From the NCBI GenBank assembly GCA_025200525.1, contig CM045760.1:45713932-45777931 (forward strand): 64,000 nt of DNA, written 5' to 3'. Position 1 is the stretch's first letter; the number at the start of each line of letters is the position of its first letter. The DNA is from Camellia lanceoleosa (Eukaryota > Streptophyta > Magnoliopsida > Ericales > Theaceae). The position numbers were made by a program, and so were the translations under genes. Shown piece by piece: positions 10,601 to 21,388 of this stretch. The notes under the pieces are model-generated. The model was not told the origin of the DNA, did not search any database, and was given only the letters and a program-made list of their open reading frames with translations.

Positions 10601-11090
10601 GCCAACCTCTAAGTTGGTTTTTCCAGCCAACCTAGAATAAAATGTTTGGTTATTCCGACCAAACGTCCTACAGCCTGGATCCTTATCCTGGGCTTAGGAG
10701 GGGTATTGGTTTAATCCAGCCAACCTCTAAGTTGGTTTTTTCCAGCCAACCTAGAATAAAATGTTTGGTTATTCCGACCAAACGTCCTACAGCCTAGATC
10801 CTTATCCTAGGCTTAGGAAGGGTGTTGGTTTAATCCAACCAACCTCTAAGTTGGTTTTTTCCAGCCAACCTAGAATAAAATGTTTGGTTATTCCGACTAA
10901 ACGTCCTGCAGCCTGGATCCACGTCCTGCAGCCTGGATCCTTATCCTGGGCTTAGGAAGGGTGTTGGTTTAATCCAGCCAACCTCTAAGTTGGTTTTTTC
11001 CAGCCAACCTAGAATAAAATGTTTGGTTATTCTGACCAAACGTCCTGCAGCCTGGATCCTTATCTTGGGCTTAGGAAGGTTTGCAGTTGG
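10601..11090. repeat. 118-bp tandem repeat, four units
   Basis: Units start near 10601, 10719, 10838 and 10977 with GCCAACCTCTAAGTTGG and include CGTCCTGCAGCCTGGATCC. The third unit is 20 bp longer because ACGTCCTGCAGCCTGGATCC occurs twice in succession (10901-10940). A divergent partial unit (10514-10600) joins this array to the 64-bp array. Confidence 0.85.
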
Positions 11091-11237
11091 TTATTCCGGC
11101 TAGCTGTATTTTTAATGCCCCTAACTTACCTAACTCACTAAAACAAACTCTTACAGAAGAAAACGTCTATACTGAAAAGAAACTACTTGTTTTATTGAGA
11201 AAGGAAAAAATTACACATACTTTAGAAAAGAAAAAAG

Positions 11238-12386
11238 CTAAAAATAGAATAACTTGAGATTGGCAGTATTCCATAGCCTGGGAATTGCCTTGTCGTCCTC
11301 ATCTTCTAAGTGGTATGCCCCTTTGCCTGCTAATCCAACCACTTTGTAAGGTCCTTCCCAATTAGGCCCTAACTTGCCATCTCCTGGTACCAAGGTGTTT
11401 CCCATCACTTTGCGCAGTACCCAATCTCCGATCTTGAATTGCCTTGGATGTACTGTCTTGTTGTATTTCCTGGATAGCTTTTGTTGGTATAAGGCAATGT
11501 GAATCAATGCTCCGTCTCTTCTTTCCTCTGCAAGGTCGAGCTCTAATGTTATGGCTTCACCATTTAAGTCTGGATCAAAATTCTCGCTTCAAATTGTGGG
11601 GAGGCCAACTTCTAGTGGGATTACTGCTTCCATACCATAGGCTAAGGAGAATGGAGTTTCTCCTGTTGACCGCCGATGTGTGGTGCGGTAAGACCATAAA
11701 ACATGAGAGAGCTCTTCTGCCCACTTGCCTTTGGCTTTCTCTAACCTTTTTTTCAATCCATCCAAGACTACTTTGTTTGATGCTTATGCCTGACCATTTG
11801 CTTAGGGATATGCCGGTGTAGAATTGTAGAACTCTATCTTGTACTCTTCACAAAAGCCCCTAAAGATTCTACCATCGAACTGAGTACCGTTGTCTGATAT
11901 TAGGGCTTTTGGTATGCCAAACCGAGTGATGATATTCTGTCAGACGAACTTCTTCACATCTTTTTCTTTGATTGATGCCAAGGCTTCTGCTTCTACCCAC
12001 TTTGTGAAGTAGTCGGTTGCTGCGAGAAAGAACTTCCTGTTGCCTGGTGCTGTTGGAAGTAGTCCTACTATGTCCAATCCCTACATTGCGAAGGGCCATG
12101 GGCTTATTAATGGTAGTAGTTCTCTGGCAGGTTAGTGTATTTAGTGTGCAAACTTCTGACATTTTTCGCACTTTTTGACATATTTTTCTGAGTCTGCCTG
12201 CATGTATGGCCACCAATATCCTTGCGAAATTGCTCTGTATGCTAGTGATCTTCCTCCTTGATGGCTTCCGCATACGCCCTCGTGTATCTCGAATAAGAAT
12301 GCTTCCACTTTGCTGGGGTGGACACACTTTAGGTAGGGTCCTGAGAACGATTTTTTGTATACTGCCAAGGATGGGGAGAGCCAAAA
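11238..12386 (-). pseudogene. Tat integrase
   Basis: Reading leftward, 12368-12141 holds the HHCC zinc-binding domain (His29, His36, Cys67, Cys70 of that open stretch). The catalytic core follows with TDYFTKW and ISDNGTQF, both aspartates present, then the C-terminal GPY/F region (PNWEGPYKVV) at 11507-11238. All pieces lie in one frame. Stops interrupt it at 12141, 12132, 12081, 11940, 11802, 11784 and 11589. The TAA at 11784-11786 occupies the catalytic glutamate position. Several of the stops fit C-to-T decay (CAA to TAA, CGA to TGA, TGG to TAG). No chromodomain follows, as expected for Tat. The enzyme would insert element cDNA into the genome; this copy is dead. Confidence 0.9.
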
Positions 12387-12983
12387 TCACTGCGACTTCG
12401 CTCTTATTCTGTTGGCCTCCTTCTTCTCTTCTGGTAGGATGCCGTCTTTTAAGAACAAGATGATGGGATCCATCCAAGAGGGGCCTGGCTCCACGCAACA
12501 TACCTCTTCTGCTTTGGGGTCTTCGATGCTTGGTCTAGGTAGGTAGTTGATCAGCAATGGATGAAGGATGGAGGTGTCTGCCATTGAGGCAAAGCCTGCT
12601 AGTTCGTCTGCTCTGCTGTTTTCCTCCCTGCCGATTTGTTCTATCCTGACTACTTCAAATTTCTTGATCTCTGTTCTGACCATCTCTTGGTATTTGGCCA
12701 TCCTGTTATCCTTTGCTTCGTAGTCACCAGATATTTGCTTTACCACCAGCTGTGAGTCGCTGTAAACCATTAGTTCGATGGCCTTCATGTAGAATGCTGA
12801 TTTGAGGCTTGCAAGAAGCGCTTCATACTCCGCTTCGTTGTTTGATGCTGGGAAGCCAAGGTTGATTGCTTGCTCCACTACTAGGCCGTCTGGAGAGATG
12901 AGGACTATGCCAAGCCCTGCTCTATGCCGGTTGGACGCTTCATCCATGAAGAGCTTCCACATCTCTCCAACGAACAACTTCTA
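12387..12983 (-). pseudogene. Tat archaeal-type RNase H (second RNase H)
   Basis: An open stretch of 196 codons (12977-12387) contains the four acidic active-site residues of RNase H: Asp12 in LFMDEAS, Glu50 in NEAEYEALL, Asp74 in VYSDSQ and Asp124 in RADELAG. A second, archaeal-type RNase H after the degenerate native one is a hallmark of the Tat lineage. It would remove the RNA strand during reverse transcription. In-frame stops at 12981 (TAG) and 12387 (TGA) cut it off from RT upstream and integrase downstream; otherwise the domain looks intact. Confidence 0.88.
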
Positions 12984-14438
12984 GCAAGTGGAGGGATCAG
13001 ATGATGCCTTGGGATCTTCTATGTTACTGGTGTTTTCTTCAAGGTCCATGCTTGCTGTCTGCCCCTCGCTGTTTGATTATACCAAGTCTTTATTTGTTGG
13101 CAAGTCTTGACTTGGTGTAGCATGGTTTGCTTCTTCCTTCATTGCTTTACTTTGGTCTGCCTTGGGGTCTGACTGAGTATCCTGTACTAGGGGTTGCGTT
13201 ATTCCGACGTCAACTTCCATCCCTAGTTTGGTTGTTTTAGTCAGGTCGATTCGGCAGATATGATAACTTCCTGAGGTGAATTCTGTGACAAAGTCTGCCA
13301 AAGCTTGAGCCTTTATCGCAGTTCTAGGTTGGAACTTGATGTCATATTGTCCCAACTCTACTGCCCACTTCAAAATTCGCCCGGAGAAGTTTGCCCTTTC
13401 AAACAAAGCTTTTAATGGAAAAGCTGTGAGAACGACTATGGTGTGGGCGTGAAAGTAGTGCGTCAACTTTCTTGAGGCCATCATCAAGGCCAAGGCCAGT
13501 TTTTCTAGTGGCAAGTACCTTGTTTCGGCACCCAGCAATGTCTTGCTAACATAAAAGATGGGCAGATGTTGGATTCCTTCCGCACGGACCAGCACTGCAC
13601 TAATTGCGTGCTGAAAGACTGCTAGGTACAGGAAGAGTTCTTCTCTAGGTATTGGGGTGACAAGCAGTGGTGGAGAAGACATGTATTCCTTCAAGTTTTC
13701 CAGAGCGCGGTCGCATTCTTCATCCCACTCAAACTTGGCTTTTAGAGCATGGAAGAATGGTCGTAGTCTGTCTGACGACCGACTTATGAACCGATTGAGC
13801 GCAGCTGCCATGCCTGTGAGATGCTGTACTTCCTTTACTGAGTTTGGTCTCTCTAGATCCTGAATTGCCTTGATCTGAGAGGGGTCTGCTTCTATAACCC
13901 GGTTGGTCACCAGGAAGCCCAGGAATTTGCTAGATCCTACTCCGAACGCACACTTGGACGCATTGAGGCGCAACTTGTGCTTCTTCAGGATCTCAAACAT
14001 CTCACCCAGGTCCTTAAGATGGTCATCCTCATCCTTGCTCTTGACCACCATGTCGTCGATGTAAGCCTCCATTATTATGCCTAGTAATGGCTCAAACATC
14101 TTAGTGACCATCCGTTGGAATGTTGCCCCTGCGTTCTTTAGGCCAAAGGGCATGACCTTGTAACAGTATAGTCCTCTTGGAGTTATAAAGGACGTGACCT
14201 CCTGGTCTGGTTTATGCATGGCGATTTGATGGTAGCCTCTGTATACATCCAGAAGGCTAAGTCGGTTGTGCCCCGCCGTTAGGTCTACCAATTGATCTAT
14301 CCGTGGTAGAGGAAAGCTGTCTTTTGGGCATGCTTTGTTGACTGTTTTGTAGTCGACGCAGACACGCCACTTGCCATTCTTTTTTGGCACTACGACTGTG
14401 TTGGAGATCCATCTTGGGTAGTGTACCTCTCTAATTGC
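12984..14438 (-). pseudogene. Tat reverse transcriptase and native RNase H
   Basis: A 437-codon open stretch (14390-13077) holds the RT core: [13 protein letters not shown] at 2-14, the first catalytic Asp in [12 protein letters not shown] (Asp48), LPFG-like [13 protein letters not shown], and YIDD at 110-113. The native RNase H follows (about 245-370) and lacks a clear first acidic residue (LYLAVFQHA), as usual when the second RNase H takes over. It is in the same frame as protease upstream, separated by one TGA at 14439-14441, and ends at TAA 13077-13079. The enzyme would copy the element RNA into DNA. Confidence 0.92.
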
Positions 14439-15630
14439 TCATGCCTCCAGCAGGTTTCCTACTTCTTCCGCCACTATCTCGGCGTGGTGGAGTGCTGATC
14501 TGCGTGTGCGCTGAATGATTGGTCTGGCGGATGAGTGGACATTGAGTTGGTGACAGATGAAGTTGGGATCAATGCCTGGCATGTCATATGGTGTCCAGGC
14601 GAACACTTCGATGTTAGAGGTCAAAAATTCCAAGACCTCTAATCTCTCAGTGCTGGACAACGACGAACCGAGCAAAAAGAACTTATCTGAGTTCTTTTCA
14701 TCTATTCTTACCTCTACCAAGTCTTCCACTGCTTTCTGATTAGCTGCTTTGCCGACATCTGCGAATAGTTCATTGCTCTCAGGTTCTTCCACCGAATGAA
14801 CGTATCCTTTGGCAGCGTGGCTGCCATTCACCATGACAAAGCATTGCTTGGACATAATCTGATCTCCATAGACCTTTTCAATTACCCTGGTTTCGTTGAG
14901 GAATCGCATTACTTGATGGTAAGATAAAGCTACCGATCGTATGGCATGTAGCCATGTTCTGCCCAAGATGATGTTGTAGGTGGAGGGGACCTTCAACATC
15001 CAGAACTCCACTTGTTTCGTCACGCTTCCTGCTCTGACTAGAAGAATTATTTTGCTGACTGGCCATTCTGGCATCAAGTTAAATCCAATCAGGGGAGACA
15101 CGGCAGGTGCCAAGTCTTTGTCTTGTAGCTTCAATTGTTTGAAGGTGTCGTAGTACATTATTTCACATGAACTGCCATGGTCTATCAAAATCCACTTAAC
15201 GTCAAAATCCTTGACTCGGAGAGTGACAACCAAGGCATCATTGTGAGGGCAATATATCCTTGCTAAGTCTTTATCCGAAAAAGACATGACGTTCGTGGCC
15301 TCTGTCTTCCCCTTCTTGGTGGTAGGTTGGGCACTTAGTACCTCTCTTAAGTGCTCAGCCTTTTTGATTGATCCTCTGAGCTCACATGCATGCTCAGGTT
15401 CGAAGACTCCATGTATCACATTGATCACGCCTTGAGGTGGGGCGTCGATTGGCATCCCGTTGGGGTTATTGTGGTCCTGGGGGGCTGGTTGCGTTCCTCC
15501 TTCAATGTACTTATCCAGGTGACCGGCTGCCACCAACTCCTCCAGGTGCTACCTCAATGGCGTGCAATTCTCAGTGCGGTGCCCCTTTTCTTTATGGAAG
15601 GTGCACCGCGACCTTTCGTCGTAGTCCTTC
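14439..15630 (-). pseudogene. Tat gag C-terminus (zinc-knuckle-like) and aspartic protease
   Basis: From 15630 leftward, a gag tail with a CxFH-x3-GHxTxxC zinc-knuckle-like motif is followed by a TAG (15549-15551), then a 365-codon open stretch to 14439. The protease active site is DHGSS at residues 119-123, where DTG or DGGSS is usual; the His replaces a Gly. The C-terminal part leads into RT after a nonsense TGA at 14439. The frame is continuous with gag once the 2057-bp insertion (LTR plus duplicated CCTTC) is discounted. Confidence 0.85.
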
Positions 15631-17682
15631 TGTCACGACCCAAACCCGGCCCTATGGGTTTAGCATCAGAATCGCCAAGAATCCGAGATTACCAAGGCCT
15701 TCCAACAAGAATATGACCAAACAGAGTACTGGCCAAGTGGCCAATACAAGAAATAACTAGTGTCCATTGAAATGTCAGGAAAATCAGATGCCAAAAATAT
15801 TTTTATGCATTCATACGATTCAAGGCAGTACAATCCACATACGGTCTATACAATCATTTACAACAACAAGACAGGATCAAATCCTAGACAACAAGATAAG
15901 ATATAACAAGAGATACCTATACAAATGTACAAAACAAGAAGGAGACCAATAGGGGACACAAAAACACCCAAGCCATAGCATGGCAACTCTAACCTCATGC
16001 AGGAGGCACATAGTCGGCTTGACAAAAGCGGGGACCAACCCACGCTCCTAGCTCGTCAGCCGAGAACCTACATATATATATAAACAAGGAGCTAAAGCCC
16101 ATGAATAACATACAAGGTAAAGAGGTTATGAATGAATGTCCTTACAGAATGAAATCAATTCATTATACAAGATTTCAATCTTCAAGATTTCACCAATCAA
16201 GATTTCAATCAATCACCATATGTGGTACATCCATTAGCCTATAAACAGAGGGTCCAAAAGGACCGGCCTTAATGCACCCAACAATAATGATGGCCATCAA
16301 TCGATAAACAATATGGTTCCACAAGGAAACCGACAGAGCTCAGAATAAAGAATACCAATGCTAAGGATGCCACAATACTGATTGTAATACAGACATACAT
16401 TCATTCAAGAAACAATATCACAATAAACAATTCATTCAAGATTCAAAAGATAACCATTTTGAACATATCTTTACACAACTGCTACTCACGAGATTGGGCT
16501 AATAGCGACTAGCGCGTCCCCGAGAGCCAACCCTAAACAGTTAACAAATAGAACACACACTAAGTTCACAGTCAGAAGGATATTAATTAAATCCCTAAAT
16601 TTCCTCGGTGTGGTTCTATGTCTAAATCCTCATTAAGATGCCTTAAACTAGGCCTAAGAATGCCTAGGATGGGATGAGGATGCGAAAATACACTTAGAAA
16701 GCAATTCCAGAATTTTCAGACACATAGAATAACAAGTTTTAAAGCTCAATTTAAGAAATCAAGGCCCAAGGGTATTTCAATTAAACTCAATTTTTAAACC
16801 AATTTCAAGAACACTTTCAAAACATGACATGCATGATCTTTAAACCAAAATTAAGGTTCAAATCTTGCTCTAATGAGCTCAATGGTTGGAAAACAAAATG
16901 AAAACATGGACTAAAGCTTAGACATGAACATGCATGTATCATTCTTCAAGAATTTAACTTCAAAATGCACCAATTCAAGCATGCATGCAACAATGGAGTT
17001 TCAATTCAACATATATGAGCAAATTCATGGCCTAGCTCTCTAATGATGCATGAATCATGTAAGAATGAAGTTCAAAGGCAACAAGGAGAAGATGATTTCC
17101 TTACCTAAGTCTCAATTACAAGGTTTATGAGCTCAATTAGCAACTACCCTTCAATTTCTCAAGCAATTCTCCAAGATTTTCAACAAGAATAATTCTCTCT
17201 CTCTCTAACCTCTTCTTTGGTCGGTTATAAAGCAAGAAAGAGCTGATCAAATGGTATGTTAAGTGAAATAAGGCTCTTGGAAATCAATAAACAAAGGGGC
17301 CACTAAGGTGGCAATTTGGTAATTAACTCAAGCTTGGCAATTAATTCGCTTAAATCTAATTTAATCATTCCTAGTCAATTTTCAGATAAATACACCATTA
17401 AATCACAAATATTCTACTGATTCTAAAACATCAAACGGTTTCTAAATCGTCACGATAAGGCCTTCAATTAGCAGTTTAAACACATAAACGCAAACAGATA
17501 ATTAATCAATTAAACAGATAGAAATGCAATATAACAGATAAACTTATTCAATTTCAGTTTCGATTTCAATCGGTCCATTCAGCACTCCAGTTAATCCCAT
17601 TATCAGTCATTATCAGTTCGGTTTGACAGTAATCAGTAACTAATTCAGTGGTTATACGGTAATCAGTACGAGGGTTGTTACA
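15631..17682 (-). mobile_element. solo LTR inserted in Tat gag
   Basis: Starts TGTCACGACCC and ends GGGTTGTTACA on the plus strand, flanked by a perfect 5-bp TSD CCTTC (15626-15630 and 17683-17687). No internal region or second LTR is present, so it is a solo LTR left by LTR-LTR recombination. Orientation is minus, inferred from a TATA-like CTTTATAACC near 17225 and the splice-like pair described in the findings: donor GG|GTAAGG with GT at 17103-17104, acceptor ending at 16078. ATCAGT-type words are repeated upstream of the TATA (17590-17670). The family resembles the other ~2-kb LTRs here. Confidence 0.88.
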
Positions 17683-19207
17683 CCTTCTGCGCTTCCCCTA
17701 GCTTGGCTGGCCATCTGACGAAAGGCTCATCTCGTATTTCACTTAGAGTTCGGTAGATCGGTTTTTTGAATACCGTGGTTATGGCAGTGCGGACTCTCAA
17801 CCATCTTTTATCCTGGTCCTCACCGTTGTCCCGTCTGCCACGTCCGTTTCTGCTCGAACGATTTACCGCGTTGACCTTTGCTGAGGCCTTCTTCTCTGGT
17901 ACTGCGGTCGTGCCAGATTTTGTTTTGGCACGTGCGCCATCCTCTTCCACCCTGATGTGCTGATGCACTGTTTCCATCAGGGCTTCCATGGTAAGAGGTG
18001 GTGTCATGGTGATTGAGTCCCTTAGTCTGTTCCCGACTGGAAGGCCTCTTTTGTACTGTGCAATGGCGAGATTGGTGGGACAGTCTCCAATCTGGTTGAA
18101 GGTCTCCCAGTAGCGACTATTGTAGGATCTGAGGGTCTCCTTGTTGCCCATGTCGATGGAGAGTAGTTGGTCGATCTCTACCGGGGTTTTGGTGTTTGTT
18201 CTGAACCTTGTTACAAACGCCTCTGCCAATTGTGCCCAGGAGGCTATGCTGCCTTCATGAAGTTTTTCGAACCAAGTCAAACCTAGGTCGCCAAGGCTAG
18301 ATGGGAAGAGGATGCACATTAAAGCCTCGTTTCGCCGGTATACAGCCATAACCTGGCTCAAGTGAGAGTAAGGGTCCGTATTTCCCTCATATGTAGTGAA
18401 TTTGGGCTGAAAGAAGCCTGATGGTAGGGGCGCGTTTTCAATCGCCGGAACGAACGGTGAGGTCTACAGCCTTGCTAATGCCTTGTCCGTCGGTTCGTAG
18501 GCGGGGCGCGGTATTGGCATTCTAACCTCGATGCTTCCATGCGTCCGAGGAGCCAACCGCTGTAAGGCAGAAACTCTGTGTGGATTGCGTGCCCTGGCAT
18601 CCTCCTTCCATCCTGCCCTTTCTTCGAGCACGGTTCGTAAGTCGGATGATCTGGGCAACTCCGTCTGTCTGGATCTTGTTTGGTGCGTATGCGAGGGCCA
18701 ATAGGTTCTTCCTTCAGTGTACGACCTCTTAGATCTCGTCCTCTCAGTCCTAGAGTGACGATTTCTGAAAGACCTGGATTGTGTGTCGCCTGTCCTGAGG
18801 CTTCTATTCTCTGCTTGAGATGGTGTGGTACGTCTACTATAATCTTCCGAGTGGCGAGGGGGCATCTTGCGTTTGTGCCCCTCTCCTGTTGCCACTTCTT
18901 TACCTTTTATCTGGCACTTCACGGACTCCATGTCCGCCGCCATCCGTCGTATCAGTTCGTCCTGCTTCTTCACACGGTCCTCCAGAGTTTGAGGATCAAT
19001 CCTCCGCCTTTGTCTTTCAGGACTTTGTGAACGAGAGTGATGGGGGCTGTTAGTCCGCCTTCTCCCCCTTGAATCCCTCCTGGGATTCTGTCGCTGTGGC
19101 TCTAAATCCCCCATAGGAGGGATAAGAGGTAGACCTTCGCGCCTCGCACCTCCTTCTGGTGTTTGCCCGTCGATGGTGGATTGTGGTAAATCTTCGTTGT
19201 GCGCCAT
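17683..19207 (-). pseudogene. Tat gag
   Basis: Starts with ATG at 19207, 70 bp after the 5' LTR. The first 247 codons are Arg/Ser-rich with a short predicted coiled region (KKQDELIRRMAADMES), ending at a single TAG (18464-18466). The frame then continues through PLPSGFF and into 18361-17683, which carries the retrotransposon gag core LGLTWFEKL ... SIASWAQLAEAFVTRF. Gag forms the particle that packages the element RNA. The C-terminal tail is displaced to the far side of the inserted solo LTR. Apart from the one stop and the insertion, the gene is well preserved. Confidence 0.88.
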
Positions 19208-19256
19208 TGATTCTAAAGAAGAAAAGCTTGATCAAGAGGTTTTGTTCTTGTCTGAA

Positions 19257-19274
19257 TTCCCACAGACGGTGCCA
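19257..19274 (-). other. Tat primer binding site
   Basis: On the minus strand, two bases after the 5' LTR end, the sequence reads TGGCACCGTCTGTGGG. It begins TGG, as expected for pairing with a tRNA 3' CCA end. I do not assign the tRNA. Confidence 0.7.
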
Positions 19275-19276
19275 AT

Positions 19277-20039
19277 TGTACGGGAAAGAAATAAACCTTT
19301 TCGTATGATCCTGTTGATCAAGTCTGCGATTCTCTGTGCAACGTCGTTCTACTTCCTGAAAATACAAACGTGAGCTTGCCAGCGGGTGTGTGCCAGAAAC
19401 CTCTCCGATGCCTAAGTCAGCAAATTAGACAAATAGACAAAAGCCCTGTGTATTCGGGAATCAAAGTTGTGTTACCTCTTCATAGGTGATGTTTGTGAGC
19501 TTTTATAGGTTCCGTGTGGCACAATCCTAGTAGGACTTTTACTCTTCCATGCAGAGTCCTCCTAGGATTCAAACTCCTGAAAGATAATGCTTATCCTTCG
19601 ACACCCCCCTCACTGCTTGAACCAAGTGAGATGGTTTTATCATAGTTGGACTTCCATATGACCGAAGTAAGCACGGCTATGCTGAGCCACAGACTAGACT
19701 GAACTATACTTAGTCTGGTCCGTCCTTTCATTGTACTTACCTCGGTCCTTCCTGTATAGACCGTGCTAACCATAGTGCGGTTTAGTCCGCACTAACAATT
19801 AGCTACATATGACCGAGCTGGCCGTATTATGCGCGACCGGACTAACTCTACATGCGGCAACCGGCAACCGAGCTACCCGTAGTACTCTCCTGGGCCAAGA
19901 TAGAAATTGGATCTCCTGAACCGGACTAACCCAGGGGCCTGGGACCCAAGCTAATTTCAGGCCTTTTCACTGTCCTCCGACAGGCCCATAACCGCCCATT
20001 GCCCATTTCGGCCCAATTTCTATATAAATTACCCTCTCA
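19277..20039 (-). repeat. Tat element 5' LTR
   Basis: Matches 5950-6695 closely but carries an extra ~23 bp (near 19436, around AAAAGCCCTGTGTATTCGG) and lacks a few bases near 19940-19985. Bounded by TG/CA and the AGAGA duplication. It would contain the promoter for the element RNA. Confidence 0.9.
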
Positions 20040-20084
20040 AGAGACTAAAATATTTAGTCTCTAAAACCCTTATATGTTGTAGCG

Positions 20085-21086
20085 ATTAGTTTAGGACTTT
20101 CATATCTTCATCAAAAACAAGAGGGGTCCATCCCTAATGAATGAGGATGGACAAGGTATCCAAACTTTTTTGGGCGTATGCACAGACAAGGTGGTTGTTG
20201 TTTTCAGTTTCTTTATATTGTTTCTAGTGCCTCACTTCAAGTCCTAAAACTTGCCATGCTTCAGATTTTAGGTTTCACAAGCAAGCTCTAATATATTATC
20301 AATTGGACTTGTAGTGAGTCACATTGCAATTATTATTTTAAAATTCATAATAAACTTATAGAGCCCTCTGTTTCATTCATAAATTTTTTAAGTTAGTAAA
20401 CCTTAGAGAGCTATTTACATAAAAATTGTGTGCCGTTAGCTATTTTGTTAGCATCTTCCTGTTTGAAGCCCGTGTTGTAATGGTTGCCTGTCATTGTTTA
20501 TTTGTTACCTTTTCAGTTCTGAGGCAGTTATGTACAAAGATCGGTTAAGAGGCATTTGGGAGGTTGGTAAACAAAGATCGGAATTAAGACGTACTCAATT
20601 TTCTTCCGGATGGTAACAAGATTTACATTAATAAATATAATTAAGGCCTACTCACTTGTTCTTAAAAATAAATTTTTTTTTTAAATAGATTTTTTCTTTT
20701 TAATATTCTCAATATAGAATATAAACATGGAATTAATTGCAAAATAAAACATGACCAAAATGGCATAGTTATTATAGGCAAGCATATTATATCCTTAATT
20801 TCCAAATAAAAATTAAATGTAAAAATCATATAAGCTTATTATAGGTATTTATGGGCCTATGTTCTCTCCATTACCAAATTGTAATGCAAGATCTCTATTA
20901 CATATGCAACGTTGTAAAATAAACTTGCATATCTCTATGTATTAAGCAAAAGGAAATTTGTAGTAAGAAGAGCCTCGTGAAACTCAAAACCCTCATATTA
21001 TTATTCTAGAATTCTTATTTTTTAAATAATTAAAAAATGTTCTATTGGCTAGCTTTTATTGAATCATTTAAAAGAAAATCTTATTA
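20085..21086. other. AT-rich spacer, right flank of the split CACTA
   Basis: Continuous with 5294-5597 before insertion. No coding, RNA gene or terminus recognised. The last ~60 bp already belong to the ~156-bp AT-rich repeat that flanks the next LTRs. Confidence 0.45.
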
Positions 21087-21259
21087 TGCCTTGATTTACA
21101 TCTTTCAAAAGGAAAGTTAATTAATCCATTTAAAATTTTAAATTTTGAAATTTGTAAAGGAAAGTTAACTAATCAGTTTTAAAATTTTAAAAAATATATA
21201 TATTCTAACTTTTATTGAATCATTTAAACAAAATTTATTATGTTTTGATTTACACATTT
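21025..21259. repeat. AT-rich ~156-bp repeat units
   Basis: CTTTTATTGAATCATTTAAA recurs at 21053 and 21209 (period about 156). Related units lie at 23541-23710 and 39154-39480. The two LTRs at 21.4-39.1 kb are inserted in or next to this small array. Confidence 0.65.
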
Positions 21260-21388
21260 TGTGATGTCCGGGGTCCTAGACTTGTTCGGTATCATGTAGT
21301 CAGGTGGTTTGTTTTACTCTCGGCGTTTTGATTTTTGTATTGGGACGTTGAGATTTCATTTCTGCTCTTTCTTAACTTCTCTTAACGT
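21087..21388 (+). repeat. left copy of ~300-bp direct repeat flanking an LTR
   Basis: 21087-21388 and 23541-23839 are direct copies (TGCCTTGATTTACA ... CTTCTCTTAACGT) that differ at scattered positions. They abut the LTR at 21389-23540 on both sides. The left copy continues outward into native flank and the right copy continues into the body of the next LTR. Each contains ~170 bp of AT-rich repeat plus the first ~130 bp of the LTR family at 23711. Confidence 0.85.

Larger units (their letters stand above)
5950..20039 (-). mobile_element. Tat-lineage Ty3/Gypsy LTR retrotransposon
   Basis: Two LTRs (5950-6695 and 19277-20039) start TG and end CA, and a perfect 5-bp TSD AGAGA flanks them (5945-5949 and 20040-20044). 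Coding order on the minus strand is gag, protease, RT, RNase H, second archaeal-type RNase H, integrase. Two RNases H, no chromodomain, tandem repeats after pol and an antisense extra gene are all Tat-lineage traits. About ten substitutions and one 23-bp indel separate the first ~200 bases of the LTRs by eye, so the insertion is not recent. Net length without the nested solo LTR is about 12.0 kb. Confidence 0.93.
5598..20084. mobile_element. short CACTA element split by a Tat retrotransposon
   Basis: Left end CACTACAAAAAATTAAG at 5598. Right end TATGTTGTAGCG at 20084, with the last bases GCG instead of the expected GTG. A perfect 3-bp TSD ATT (5595-5597 and 20085-20087) confirms the limits. 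Removing the retrotransposon leaves about 392 bp of MITE-sized element with TTTAGAGACTAAAAT / TTTAGTCTCTAAAA repeats. Confidence 0.8.
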
